From the NCBI GenBank assembly GCA_030272155.1, contig CP126191.1, forward strand, positions 3,494,501 to 3,558,500: a DNA stretch of 64,000 nucleotides, read 5' to 3'. Positions 24,060-35,657 of this stretch are shown here, in pieces. The stretch comes from Tetradesmus obliquus (lineage: Eukaryota > Chlorophyta > Chlorophyceae > Sphaeropleales > Scenedesmaceae). Below the pieces are notes generated by a model, which saw only the letters and a program-made list of their open reading frames with translations, was not told the DNA's origin and searched no databases. The first letter of the stretch is position 1. Every line of letters starts with the position of its first letter. Position numbers and translations under genes: made by a program.

Positions 24060-24573
24060 GCTGTCTCCTGTTCACTGGCGAGACTGGGACAAGCAGTAGG
24101 CACAGCAAAGCCGATCACCGACACATTAGCTGTCCAAGACCCTTGCAGCACGCGTAAATTCTACTCTTCGAGCTAACTTGTTGCATCGTCATGCCAACAG
24201 TGGAAAGATAGAGCAGCTGACATACATAAACCCCCTGCCGCAACGGACAGGTGATTAACCAACTGTCGGGTGACTCTCCGGCACCGCCATCGCACATGAG
24301 AGCGAGCTCGCAACTCATTGAGGCGCCGATACATACGTCTGACCATGTGCGTGGCTTGAATGCGGCTTGACGACGATCACCTGGTGTCGCAACCTCGAAA
24401 AAAGCAAATGGTGTGCAGAAGCATGGCTGCACTAGAGCTGAGCAGCTGCTAATTATGTGTAGATGTAATAGTTCATTGAACAGCGGCTGAAGCTCTACGG
24501 AGTTGAGCAAAACACTCACAGGTGCAGGAGCAGCAGCAGCACCAGCAGCAGGTAGCAGCAGCACACACAAACC
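24060..24573. promoter_or_regulatory. Bidirectional promoter region between divergent FUSC-like genes
   Basis: These 514 bp separate the ATG codons of two divergent FUSC/ALMT-superfamily genes (24059, - and 24574, +). No coding exon is present. A shared control region is inferred from the geometry; no specific factor site was recognised. Confidence 0.5.
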
Positions 24574-27500
24574 ATGGAGGTGGATTCAGCGAAGGTGCAG
24601 CATGTGTCAACCTCCAAGACCATATCACACAAAAGCGTGCCACGCTGGCTGCGCATGTCGATTCGTACGGCACTGCTGGTGGGCGTGATTGCCATCCCAG
24701 CCCTAGCAGTGAAGGACCCAGCCTTCGGAGCACTCAACAAATACAAAGCCTACAGGTGAGCGCATGAGCAAAGGCGCTGTCGCAGTTGCAGTAGCTTTGT
24801 TGATTGCATCTGCATCTACAGTGGCTTACGACTGTGATGCCATTCGTAACGTGACTGGCTTTCAGCAGTGAGCGTGATGTGCGGTAGTTCTGCTCCCATC
24901 AAGCGCCTGCAAACCGGCAGCCAGCGCTTCACTCCTATCAAGATAACGAAAATTAGATCAAGAGAATTAGTATCAGCAGCACCGCAGGGCATCTCCAGCA
25001 CAAAAAACTGCCTGCAGAGGGCTGACAGCCAGCTCGCTGGCTAATTAGCCAGTTTATAAACTCCAGCCAACTCTGCATCATTGCTGTCAATGCCGCCCCC
25101 GCAGCATCGCGTTCATGGTGCTGGGAACCATGGTACTGCCCATATGGGAGCCCAACCTGGGCCAGGTGGTGGTAATCTTCACGCTGCTCATACCCAGTGC
25201 GTGGCTGAGCTACATCATGTAGCATGATGCATCCGACTAGGAATGATTTGGCAATGTGCAGCTGGCATCTTCACGCTGCTCATACCCAGTGAGGCAAAAA
25301 GGATTCGGCTGCATGCATCTGACTGTTGCATGACTCGGCACGATTAGGCAGTGTGCAGTCCATCAAGCAGTAGACAGTCGCCGAGTTGGTGGTCATCTTC
25401 ACGCTGCTCATACCCAGTGCGTGGCTGAGCTGCATGCACTTGACCAGGCATGACTAGGCAGGTTGCAGTTGTCATCAAGCAGTTCAAACAACAAGTGATG
25501 AAAATCACGCTGTTCAGTTTGATCGACGCCTAGCTGGATTGGAGGAACAAATCGCTCTGGCAGCTGCTACTGCCGCGGGGTCGACAGCGGCCGTCAGCAG
25601 TGCAGCAAGCGGCATCACTGAGCAGCTCAAAACTCACACTGCGGCAGCAGCAAAGCGCAGCAAATCAAACATAAGCTCTGCTGTTGAAGCTGACCAGGCG
25701 CATGCGGTGCTGTGCTGTGCTGCGCTGCTGTTGCAGTGGCGTGTGCGTCCATCTGGCTTGCGTACGGGCTGTTCTTGGGCCTGCCCAGCCTCATCTTCAT
25801 GATGGCTGCGTGTGTGGTGGTCACCTTTGTGGTGCTCTTCACCGCAGAGCTGCTGAGCTTCGTAAGCAACACCCACTTGTGTTGACACTAATAAGCAGGG
25901 GTCAAGATCATATTCTGCTTGATTGTGCAGTTGTCCTGTTCATGGTACTCATCACCCAGAGCTGCTGAACTTATTGAGTAGGGTGTTCATTCGGAAACAG
26001 CAGCGAAGTGCTAAAATGCTGCCGTCACAGCCGCCATCTGCCTACTTGTGCAGTCAGCCTGCGTGCGCCAGCAGGCGTGCGGTGAAGACTGCACCACAGC
26101 ACAGAGTGTGTGACACATGCTGTTACTGCCTGCTCGCAGTGTGCAATGGCACACCTAAAACTGTCATTTGTGCTTTTACCATGCTCAAAACTTTCATTTA
26201 ACACCTGCTGGCTGTCACGCGCGCTGCAAGATCAGACCCACCCAAAGCCACCCTTGCACTGCTGTGTGACTTGCCAGGCGTACGCGCATGCTCTAGCCAT
26301 CAATTTGCAATTGCAATGTGCTCTAATGAAGCTTCTGCTGCTGCTGCTGCTGCTGCTGCCGCTTGCAGCCTGCAGGCCTGCTGAGCGTGTTCGTCACACT
26401 TTTCGTCGCGTGCGCCAACGTGTTCACATCAGCGCCGCGCATGGCGCACATGGCCTCCAGCCTGCTGAGCGTGCTGCTGATGGTGGCGGCATTCCTGGCC
26501 ACGCTGGTGTGCTGGCTGGTGTTCCCAGAGTACTGCGTGGATGAGGTGCGGCAGATGCTGCAGCGCTTGCGTTGTTGTTTGATACTTGTTCAAGAAATGC
26601 CACTTGTTTGTGATGCACCAGGGGATCAAGCACGTGCCGCCGCACTGTTCAGCTGCTCACCAGCAGTTTGGCAAGCGTGGATGTGTACAAAACATGCTGC
26701 ACCTTGACTCCTTGTTACTGCGCTGGTCGCACCCATGTTGCTGCACGTGCTGGCCCGCTGCTCCTTCACAACCCTGCACACAGTGAATTCTTTTTTAATA
26801 CTCCTGCAGGTCATCAGGTACCACCATGAGGGCTTAGAGCATCTGCTGCACCTAGCCCACTACGCATTCAACAGCAAGCCGCCGCCGCTGCTGAAGCGCA
26901 TGGCAGACTCATCCGCAGCCGCATTCGGCGAAGGCAGCGAGTGGCGCAAGGTGTTCAGCGCAGCAGATGAGCAGGCAGCAGCTGCAGGCGTGTACCCGCC
27001 GCTGCTGCAGCGGGGCCAATCTGGCATAGGGGTTGGCGCAGGGGTGTATGGGCTTGAGGAGGAGGCTGCGCGGTCACATGCTGTTGAGCGCAGCTGGCAG
27101 CGCGTGCACATGGCGCTGCAGGCTGCAAACAAGGCGCAGGTGGGGGCCAAGGCGGAGGTAGTGCTGGCGGCTGTTGGGCACAAGCGGTGAGCAGGGCTTC
27201 CTTTCGAAAAACTCTCATCATCACTGCTGCAGCATTTGTGCATCTGTGCTTTCCAAGGATTGTTGCGTAGGCGTGCTTATGTTATCGTGTTCGCAGGAGT
27301 TGTGCAGCTGCACTTGCGTTTCAGGTGCAATGTTCCACAACTCTGAGTTCACGGCATGCGCACGACATGTATGCACTTCAAGCTTCAAGAATAGGCATAG
27401 AGGCCATCAGTAAACAGTCTCTGCGCTGGCACTGCTCATTTATTCCGCCCTGCATGTGTTCCATCTGCGCTGACTGAGCAAACGTGGTGTTTCCGCCCTG

Positions 27501-28200
27501 CAGCATCATTATACCATGCGTGCCGCTCATCCCCTGCGCTAAAGGCCAACTGGACGGCGCTGCGCTGAAGGCGCTGCAGCACGTGGCAGTAGCAACCAGC
27601 CTGCACATCTACAAGCTCTACAGCGCCTTCAGCCCCTTGGATGAGGGCACTGAGCAGCTGATGCACAGCCTGATGAGCAGCGAGCAGTGGAACAGCATGC
27701 GTGCTACGCTGCTGGCAAGCCTCCAGGAGTTGCTGGACTCGTTTCCAATGGATTACTACCCGGCAGCAGCGCCAGATGCGCGGCACTTGGCTGCTTTCCA
27801 GACAGCAGTCGAGCGCTTGGCGGTTGCTTGGGGCAGCGACCAGCTCGCACACAAAGCAGCAGCAGGAGCAGCAGCAGCAGCGCCTGGGAGCCGCGGCGGC
27901 GCCAGCGCTGGCCTGGCAGGTGACAGCAGCCACCTTGATCAGCATGCCGTGACAATCACACCACAAGCAGCAGCAGCATCAGCAGCAGATGAGGCGGCAG
28001 GCGATGCGGCAGCATTACCGGTGGGTGATGTGTTTGGTGATCCGCTGGTGCCTGCCGGCAGCGCTGCTGCTGGCGTGCTGGCGCGGCTGCACATGGCGAT
28101 GCTGGTGCGTATGCTCAAGGAGCTGGCTGAGCTGCTGCAGCAGCTGTATGAGATCGCCACTGCGGTCTCTGACAGCATGCTGAGGTTCAAGTGCTGCTGA
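24574..28200 (+). CDS. FUSC-superfamily membrane protein (549 aa)
   Basis: Second transporter-like gene of the divergent pair; substrate unknown. Six exons: 24574-24755, 25105-25196, 25737-25861, 26369-26545, 26810-27186, 27504-28200. The hydrophobic segments are IRTALLVGVIAIPALAV, IAFMVLGTMVLPIW, VVVIFTLLIPMACASIWLAYG, LIFMMAACVVVTFVVLFTAE, LLSVFVTLFVACANVF and LLSVLLMVAAFLATLVCWLV, six helices in the first half, as expected for FUSC/ArAE-type proteins. The soluble C-terminal half is helical with Ala-rich linkers and ends near LKELAELLQQLYEIAT. It is only distantly similar to the neighbour at 20773-24059. Introns 2 and 3 contain partial copies of the preceding exon ends with donor-like sites (25167-25435; 25831-25980), so alternative donor use is possible. 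The exon 2 donor (A|GTGCGT) was chosen because it is the only one in phase with exon 3. Confidence 0.78.
25167..25435 (+). repeat. Three-copy duplication of exon 2 end plus 5' splice site
   Basis: Copy 1 (25167-25215) is the real end of exon 2 and its donor. Copy 3 (25387-25435) matches it over 49 bases with 2 differences. Copy 2 shares a 25-base identical core at 25267-25291. All three carry the donor context CCCA|GTG. Sequence between copies is also related (for example gcatgactcggcacgattaggcag and gcatgactaggcagg), so the unit is roughly 97-120 bp. Confidence 0.9.
25831..25980 (+). repeat. Diverged copy of exon 3 end within intron 3
   Basis: The end of exon 3 with its donor (25831-25867, ggtgctcttcaccgcagag onward) reappears at 25944-25980 as ggtactcatcacccagag onward, a spacing of 113 bp. 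The copy has lost the GT at the equivalent donor position. Confidence 0.75.
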
Positions 28201-29749
28201 GGGTCACCCTCCCTTAACACGGTGTTGTACTACTGTGAGATGCTGACACATGCAATGAAAAGGACAGGTCGCTGGTCTTGGTTGAGCAGAGCATGCTGTG
28301 CAGGGGTTCGGGATGTGTCTTGATGCAGATGGTCATGCCACAATGGGCTGAGTGTGACAGCAGTCGTCGCTGTGCATAGCATGCGCTGTTGACAGATCCA
28401 TCTGCTTTACATGCTAAACAACTCTGAAAACTCCATGTTAACAGAGAATTTGCATATATGCTGTGCACTGGCAGGGCCCTGTCTTCGACGGCACGCCGCA
28501 GACCTTTGGCGCCACTGTACACCTTGTCATGAGCATGCACACCGCCATGTGCAGCCGAACGCATGAGTGTGGTAAAGACACTGAACGCATCATTGAAGTG
28601 CACGGGAATGCAAGCAAGAGCCCAAGACACCAGCAACATCCATGCGATGCGCATATGCGCATGCATCATGATGGGCTTGAGCAGTGCATGGACTGCTTGA
28701 ACACAAACGATTTAGTGGTGCCACCACCCAGTGGGTGAGCACGACATTGAAGCAAGCGTGAGCTGCTCGCCTGATATGCACTGCTGGTGGTGGTGCTGGT
28801 GGCACCATTGCCATAGCTTGATCGGTAACATTATGCTGATGACATTGTGTTCTGCCGGTGAAGGCAGTGGTGGTAGCTGCCATACAGAGGTGGCGATGGT
28901 GGTGCTGGCGCTTTGCAGGAACATGCAGTGCAGGTGTCACTGACACAGTGCGCCCAGCATTGCAACAAACCACACGCTGCTGTGATGACATTGCGGACCC
29001 TTGCTGTGCTGCTGCGCACAAGGTGCATAGCAGGGCCAGCGGTTCTGCTGCTGAATGTCGCCACTGTACCAATGGACAGTGGCACTGTCAGGCCCAGCCT
29101 GGCACTGCACCATACAACACACATCTGTGTCCAGCCCAATAGGCCCTGCTGACAACCAACTTCATCGATACAAGTACTTGCATGTATAAACATGCATCTT
29201 AAAGATAGATGGCTAGCTGATGATTAGGGTGAAGGGCTAGCCTGTTGCAAGTAGCCTGGTATGGCTGTTCCAGGCTTGGCTGGTAGCCATGCCTCCCTAG
29301 CTGTAGTAAACGCATGACATAGAGTACAAGGATCGACCATAAAGTCATAACGGCCAAAAATCGACCCGTAGCGCCCCAAGATTCCGTCGAAACGCCTACT
29401 GCCATGATCACGGGCCTGAGCACGCACATCAGCTGCATGATAAACGGTCTTCATACAGTACTTGCACGTTCTGTATAGCATGGTAGTTCCCAATGCGTGG
29501 CTGCAACTGTCGAAAAAGTCGAGCAAGCCCTTCCTGATGGCAACTCCTTTGTGCGCTTGCATGCATTGCTGATCTGAAAGCAAATCAAACAAGCAGAAAT
29601 GCATGCAAGCGACAACGTGGCCCTACATGGATGCCGCAAGTGTAACGACGGTTCCGATGCCCAAGCTCTTTTCACGGTCTATAGTGTGCAGCCCAGCCAT
29701 GCACCTACACCTTTAGCAGCTGTGACATTACGCAGCGCTATCCGGCACC
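28201..29749. other. Intergenic region upstream of transketolase
   Basis: No exon could be supported on either strand; the ORFs present are short, overlapping and without family resemblance. The distal part is the 3' flank of the FUSC gene, and the last few hundred bases should hold the transketolase promoter and 5' UTR. A loose CTGGTGG-type repeat lies at about 28780-28915. Confidence 0.45.
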
Positions 29750-32700
29750 ATGAACGCCACAATGCAGAAGCAGCAGGCTCGCCTGCAGGCCCCCAAGGCC
29801 GCAGCCCACCCTCGTGTGCAGTCTGTGCGCGCACCTGCAAGGCGCTCAGTCGTGCCCAGGGCCGCTGCCGTGGAGGCCCCAGCCAAGGTACCTTTTGGGG
29901 ATTGCGAGCTTGCAGCGGAATTGGAGGAGCAGGAGCAGAGCAGAGCAGCAGTCGGGTGGAGCAGTGCTAGGGCACACTGCCCATTCCCGAGCAGCAGAGA
30001 AGCAGGGACGGCAGTGCAGTGCTTGCATTGGGCTAAGCAACACCTGATCAAATGATCTTGTGCAGTATCAGGGCTTTTTGCACCTTCAGTTGGGAGGGGG
30101 TGCTGCGATTCCTGCGATGGCTTGCCTCAGCGCGCCAGCAGCATCGCTAACGGGCAGCTGCTGCGTTTATTATCGCTGTACAGGTGTCCCAGGAGACCGT
30201 GGACAAGTGCGTGAACGCAATCCGCTTCCTGGCCATCGACGCCGTGAACAAGGCCAAGTCCGGTCACCCTGGTCTGCCCATGGGCGCTGCCCCCATGAGC
30301 TATGTGCTGTTCAACGAGGCCATGAAGTACAACCCCAAGAACCCCGCGTGGGCCAACCGCGATCGCTTCGTGCTGTCTGCTGGCCACGGCTCCATGCTGC
30401 AGTACGCCCTGATGCACCTGGTTGGCTACGACAGCGTCACCGTGAGTGGCCTACTGGAGCTCAAGCGCATCTTGTCCTGTTATTCCATGCTGCACAGTGT
30501 CAGGGTCGCTGCAGGCCGGCTTGGGAGTGCTCCTGCCAGCAGCAGCATGCGCGACCAGCGGAGCACCTGACTGGCTGCCTTATTCTGCTGCTTCTGTTGT
30601 TGTTGCAAACAGATGGATGACATCAAGTCCTTCCGCCAGTGGGACTCCAGGACTCCCGGCCACCCTGAGAACTTCCTGACCACGGGTGTGGAGGTGACCA
30701 CCGGTGAGTGTGAAGTTCTGCATGCATACACCTCGAGAAGTGCGATGTTTTGCCACGTGGCGGTTGTAACAAGGACGCGGTTGCCGTGCTGCGTTCATCT
30801 GTAGGGTCCTGTGCGCAGCACACATATGCCATACACCTCAGCTGCTTGGGCCTGCTGCTGACGCTGTGTATGCATGCACGTGCTGCTGTTGTGTGCAGGC
30901 CCCCTGGGCCAGGGCATCGGCAATGCTGTGGGTCTGGCAGCTGCTGAGGCTCACCTGGCAGCCCGCTTCAACAAGCCCGATGCCAAGGTCATCGACCACT
31001 ACACGTGAGCACACAAGATGCAAACAAACTAACAGCTGGCTCTGTGCAGGCTACAGCGGATGCTGGCAGCTCCTGCATCCATCATCACACAATCGTGCGC
31101 AAATCATGAGCCAGTGGATGCAGAGTGAAGTGCTGCAGCAGCAGGCATTGTCTGTGGCAGCTGCATGCAGTAACAAGTGCCCCTGCTTCCATGTAGGATT
31201 CCCACAGATATAACTGGCGAAGCTTGCCTGTCAGGAATGTGCTGCCAGCAGCCACTTCGTCGTGGAGCGTCACCATCAGCAACCAGCTTTCGGCTTGAAC
31301 GTACAGTTGGCCCAAACTCTCAACTACGCATCTCATACGTCTGATCCCTTTCCTTCCCGTATCCCCGCAGCTACTGCATTCTGGGTGACGGCTGCATGAT
31401 GGAGGGCATCTCCAACGAGGCCTGCTCCCTGGCGGGCCACTGGGGCCTGGGCAAGCTCATCGCGCTGTACGACGACAACAACATCTCCATCGACGGCCAC
31501 ACAGAGATCTCCTTCACCGAGGACGTGGCGGCACGCTTTGAGGCGCTGGGCTGGCACGTGCAGCACGTGAAGGACGGCAACACCGACTTCGACGGCCTGC
31601 GCAAGGTGCGTGTGTAGGTGTTTATGCAGCAGCAGGAGCAGTGCGTGCAGTAGGGCGTGCAGCGGGTGCAGGGGTTGTGTGGCGGGTGTGATGGCATGTA
31701 TCGGCGGGATGGGAAGGGGGGTGATCTGGAGAGGCAGCACCTGCTGCTGCTTAAGGTTGCGGCATGCACAGGTGATGGATTGGAGCAGCAGAGTGAGGGG
31801 TGCTATCCCAGCAGCAGTAGGCATGGAGAGAATCTGGCAGTCGCACCAGCAGCAACGGGGTGTAACAGTCAGCAGCCGTGCTGCTTGCGTATGTTGGCTG
31901 GTGTGTGTAGCGCCAAGCAGCTGCCCCATGGTTTTATCTCCAACAAACCACTAAACCACTATATACTCCTGCCACGCATCCTCGCAGGCTGTGGCCAACG
32001 CCAAGGCTGTGACCGACAAGCCCAGCCTGATCAAGGTGTCCACTCTGATCGGCTACGGCTCACCCAACAAGGCCGACACCCACGACGTCCACGGTGCGCC
32101 CCTGGGCCCCGATGAGACCGCCGCCACCCGCGACAACCTGAAGTGGCCATACGGCGAGTTCGAGGTGCCTCAGGAGGTGTACGATGTGATGCGCAGCTCC
32201 TGCACCAAGGGCGCCGCTGCTGAGGAGGAGTGGAACGCTGCCTTTGCTGCCTACAAGAGCAAGTACCCCAAGGAGGCTGAGGAGCTGGAGGGCCTGCTGA
32301 GGTGAGGCTGGCACTGCTGCTGCTGCTGCTGCTGCTCGTGTGTGTTGTGTTGCAGCGTCTGTGATGGGCATTAGAGTGCCTGCTGCTTAGGGCAGCTGAA
32401 GTGTGCAGTAGGGCAGGCAGAAAGGGGGTGTGTCGACATGCAGTTGCAGCAGAGGGCGCGCAAATGTTTCAGTACGCGCAGAACAGCAGTGTGCTGCTTG
32501 CATCTAGCAGCAGACAACAGCTGCTGCATGCCTTACTTTGTCACAGTCCCCCGACCGCCACCTACCCGCCAATGCTCACCGCACCTGCCACCCTGCCCTG
32601 CCCTGTGCCATTCATAAACACCCTCCTCCCGCAGCAACAAGCTGCCCGCCGGCTGGGAGAACGCTCTGCCCAGCTACACGCCCGAGGACAAGGGCCTGGC

Positions 32701-34379
32701 CACGCGCCAGTACAGCCAGATCATGCTCAACGCGCTGGCCCCAGTGCTGCCTGGCCTCATCGGTGGCTCCGCTGACCTGGCGCCCTCCAACCTGACGCTG
32801 ATGAAGATGTTCGGCGACTTCCAGAAGGGCAGCTACGAGGAGCGCAACATGAGGTGAGCAAAGAGCAAGCGTGCTTGGTACAGTGTGTTCCTGCAAAGTG
32901 TTACAGTAACGGCAGCTGCTGCCAGGTCATGCGGCTGCGGCGGCGCGGGGATGAGGCTAAGGCATAGCTGCTGTTATGGGTGCAGCGTCACCATGACAGC
33001 ATGTCTTCTGCAACTCTGCATTTTTCAAACAGCCCAATATACAGACAGTCACAAAACGTACGATGTGCTGCTGCTGCTGCCGCAGGTTTGGCGTGCGTGA
33101 GCACGCCATGGGTGCCATCGTGAACGGCGTTGCGCTGCACAACACCGGCCTGATCCCATACTGCGCCACCTTCTACATCTTCACAGACTACATGCGCAGC
33201 GCCATGCGCATGAGCGCACTCAGCGAGGTGCGAATGGGGCCCTGAGTTTGCTGCAGCAGTTGGATGCAAGCGTCGCATGTCATGACGTCCAGCAGCTAGC
33301 AACGCCCTGAGCCAGTTACTGATCCAGCGCAGCTGCGCTTGAAATGGTGCGTCTGCTGTTTGTTCCCGCTTCCCTCACATGGGGTACTAAGGTCTTCTCG
33401 CTGCTGTCACCTGCTGCTGTTGCTGTCTTCTGCTGTGTGCACCTTGATATCAACAGGTGGGCGTGATCTACGTGATGACGCACGACTCCATCGGCCTGGG
33501 TGAGGACGGCCCCACCCACCAGCCCATCGAGCACCTGGCCAGCTTCCGCGCCATGCCCAACATGAACATGTTCAGGCCTTGCGGCGGTAACGAGACTGCC
33601 GGCGCCTACAAGGTGGCTGTGTCCAGCCGCAAGCGCCCCAGCACCATCGCGCTGTCCCGCCAGGGCATGCTCAACCTGCCCGGCTGCAGCGTCGACGGCG
33701 TGGCCAAGGGCGCGTACGTGATCCACGGCGGCGAGGGCACGCCCGATGCCATCATCATCGGCACCGGCTCTGAGCTGCCCATGGCAGTGGAGGCCGCCAA
33801 GAAGCTGGAGGCTGAGGGCAAGAAGGTGAGCGAGGAGAATAGCGATTAGTTATTCTTGTGCTGCGCTTTTGTGATTCTTGCAGGCGTATGCGGTGTTTTT
33901 GTTTTACGGGCGCAGCTTGTCGCAGCTGCAGCTGGCTGGATGCATCATGTGGCGAATGCCTCTGCTCCCGCAATCGGATCGGCATTTTCAGGCTAGCGTG
34001 GCAGCATCCGCATTCATTTGCTGGTTTCGTGGTGCATCCACAGGGTGTGTACAAGCTACACTATAGCTCCGACGTGCTGACTGGCTGTGCCTGTGCTGCT
34101 GCTGCTATGTCCTGGCAGGTGCGCGTGGTGTCCATGCCCTGCTGGGAGCTGTTTGCCGAGCAGAGCGCAGAGTACAAGGAGAGCGTGCTGCCCAAGGCTG
34201 TCACTGTCCGCGTGGCTGTGGAGGCTGGCAGCAGCTTCGGCTGGGAGCGTTACATCGGCCAGAACGGCAAGTTCATCGGCATTGATGACTTTGGTGCATC
34301 TGCCCCCGCTGACATCCTGTACGCCAAGTTTGGCATCACTGTGGACGCTGTGGTGGCTGCCGCCAAGGCCCAGATGTAA
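29750..34379 (+). CDS. TKL: Transketolase, plastid
   Basis: Thiamine-diphosphate enzyme moving two-carbon units between sugar phosphates in the Calvin cycle and pentose phosphate pathway. Ten exons: 29750-29887, 30184-30441, 30613-30703, 30899-31004, 31371-31605, 31988-32301, 32635-32853, 33086-33227, 33457-33825, 34119-34379 (710 aa, normal for algal and plant plastid forms). The first 46 residues are rich in Ala, Arg, Gln, Pro and Val ([20 protein letters not shown], then [13 protein letters not shown]), as in chlorophyte transit peptides. Conserved segments include [39 protein letters not shown] with the following NNISIDG (TPP/metal site), [28 protein letters not shown] and [10 protein letters not shown]. 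No key residue is missing. The exons use almost only C- or G-ending codons, as expected of a highly expressed gene. A TGTAA at 34917-34921 is a likely poly(A) signal. Confidence 0.97.
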
Positions 34380-35657
34380 GCTGCTGTGTATAATTTATAC
34401 AGCGGTGCAGCATTAGGCTTTGGGTGCTGGAGCGAGTTGCTCTGCGCCGACCCAATGGCAGGTGCTGGCAGCTTGAGCTGCTGCCAGTGAGCAGGATGGT
34501 GGGCTGGCTGGCGGTGGCAGCTGTGGCGGGGGTGTGAACGTGCGTCCCCGTGCTGCTGCGACTGCTATGTGGGATGGGCCAGTGACGCGCATGCTTGTAG
34601 CTGTATGTGTGTGGACGGGGTGCTTGCGCTTAGCGTGGCGCTGGGGTGCCTTTTTGCAGCTGGGAGCCGCTGTTGGTCATGTTCTGGTCCCTGTGCGCGT
34701 GCGTAGCAGCTGCCGGGCATCTGTCGATGCACATACTGCGGTTGGATGGGTTGATTCGACCCCTTACATTACCTTGTGAAGTAGCGCTGTGCCTTACTGT
34801 ACAGAGAACGAATTAAGAGCAGCTGCAGCCAGGGGCAGTGCTGCGCAGTGGCAGGTGGCGCCTGGTTTGCGGCTTGGAACATGGCGCTAGCAGCTGCTGC
34901 GCACATGTGTTTTGAGTGTAAAAAACAAGAACGGCAACTGATGGGAGGACAGCCATGAGCGCGACAGGGTGTTATCTCTACTCCAAAATTCACCCGGGTC
35001 TTGATTGGTCAGCCTGACCGAGTCCATGATCCTGCACAGCCCAGTGTCTGAAGTTGAAGCAGTCATGGTGGCGGGGGCCTTCTAGGAATGTGAGTGAGCA
35101 ATATGTTGCACTCAGCTACTGCAAAATGTATCTCCTGCAACTTTTAACCCTGCACAACCCAGTGAAGAAATTTCTTGCCTGCAGGACCTCACAGCCTGAG
35201 ATGTGAGATGGAGTCAACTGCCGCGCCTTTTGCCACGTACAGCGCATGCTCGGAAATCTTCATTGCAGTGTTACTGGTGGCTGCACCCTCGTGCTCAGCT
35301 GCACCTTCCGCATGGGATGCAAAAGGGCGCAGCACGCCGGCTTACGGTCCGCCCTCCCTGCAGGGCGACCAGGATGAAGTGGGTGTAGCAACCACAAGGG
35401 TGTGATGACTCACGACCAGTACTTTAACTGTAAGGCAGATCAGCACCTTGGCTGTTAGCAAGTCGGTAAACATCTACGTGGCTTGGCTGGTTGCCTGCGC
35501 CTCGGTATATAGACCCGCCATGCACCACGTTCCTTGAAGTGCTGATTGTTTGAAAGTACTCATAGGGTATTATGAAACAATAATTCTCAAGCCTTTTCGG
35601 GGTGATGTTGTTGGGGTGGGGAATAGGCACGTGTGGAACGGCGAAGCTTGAACAGCG
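34380..35657. other. Intergenic region transketolase / PP2C
   Basis: 3' UTR of transketolase (TGTAA at 34917-34921) and upstream region of the PP2C gene. A TATA-like element, TATATA at 35506-35511, lies about 150 bases before the PP2C ATG. No coding exon is seen. Confidence 0.5.
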
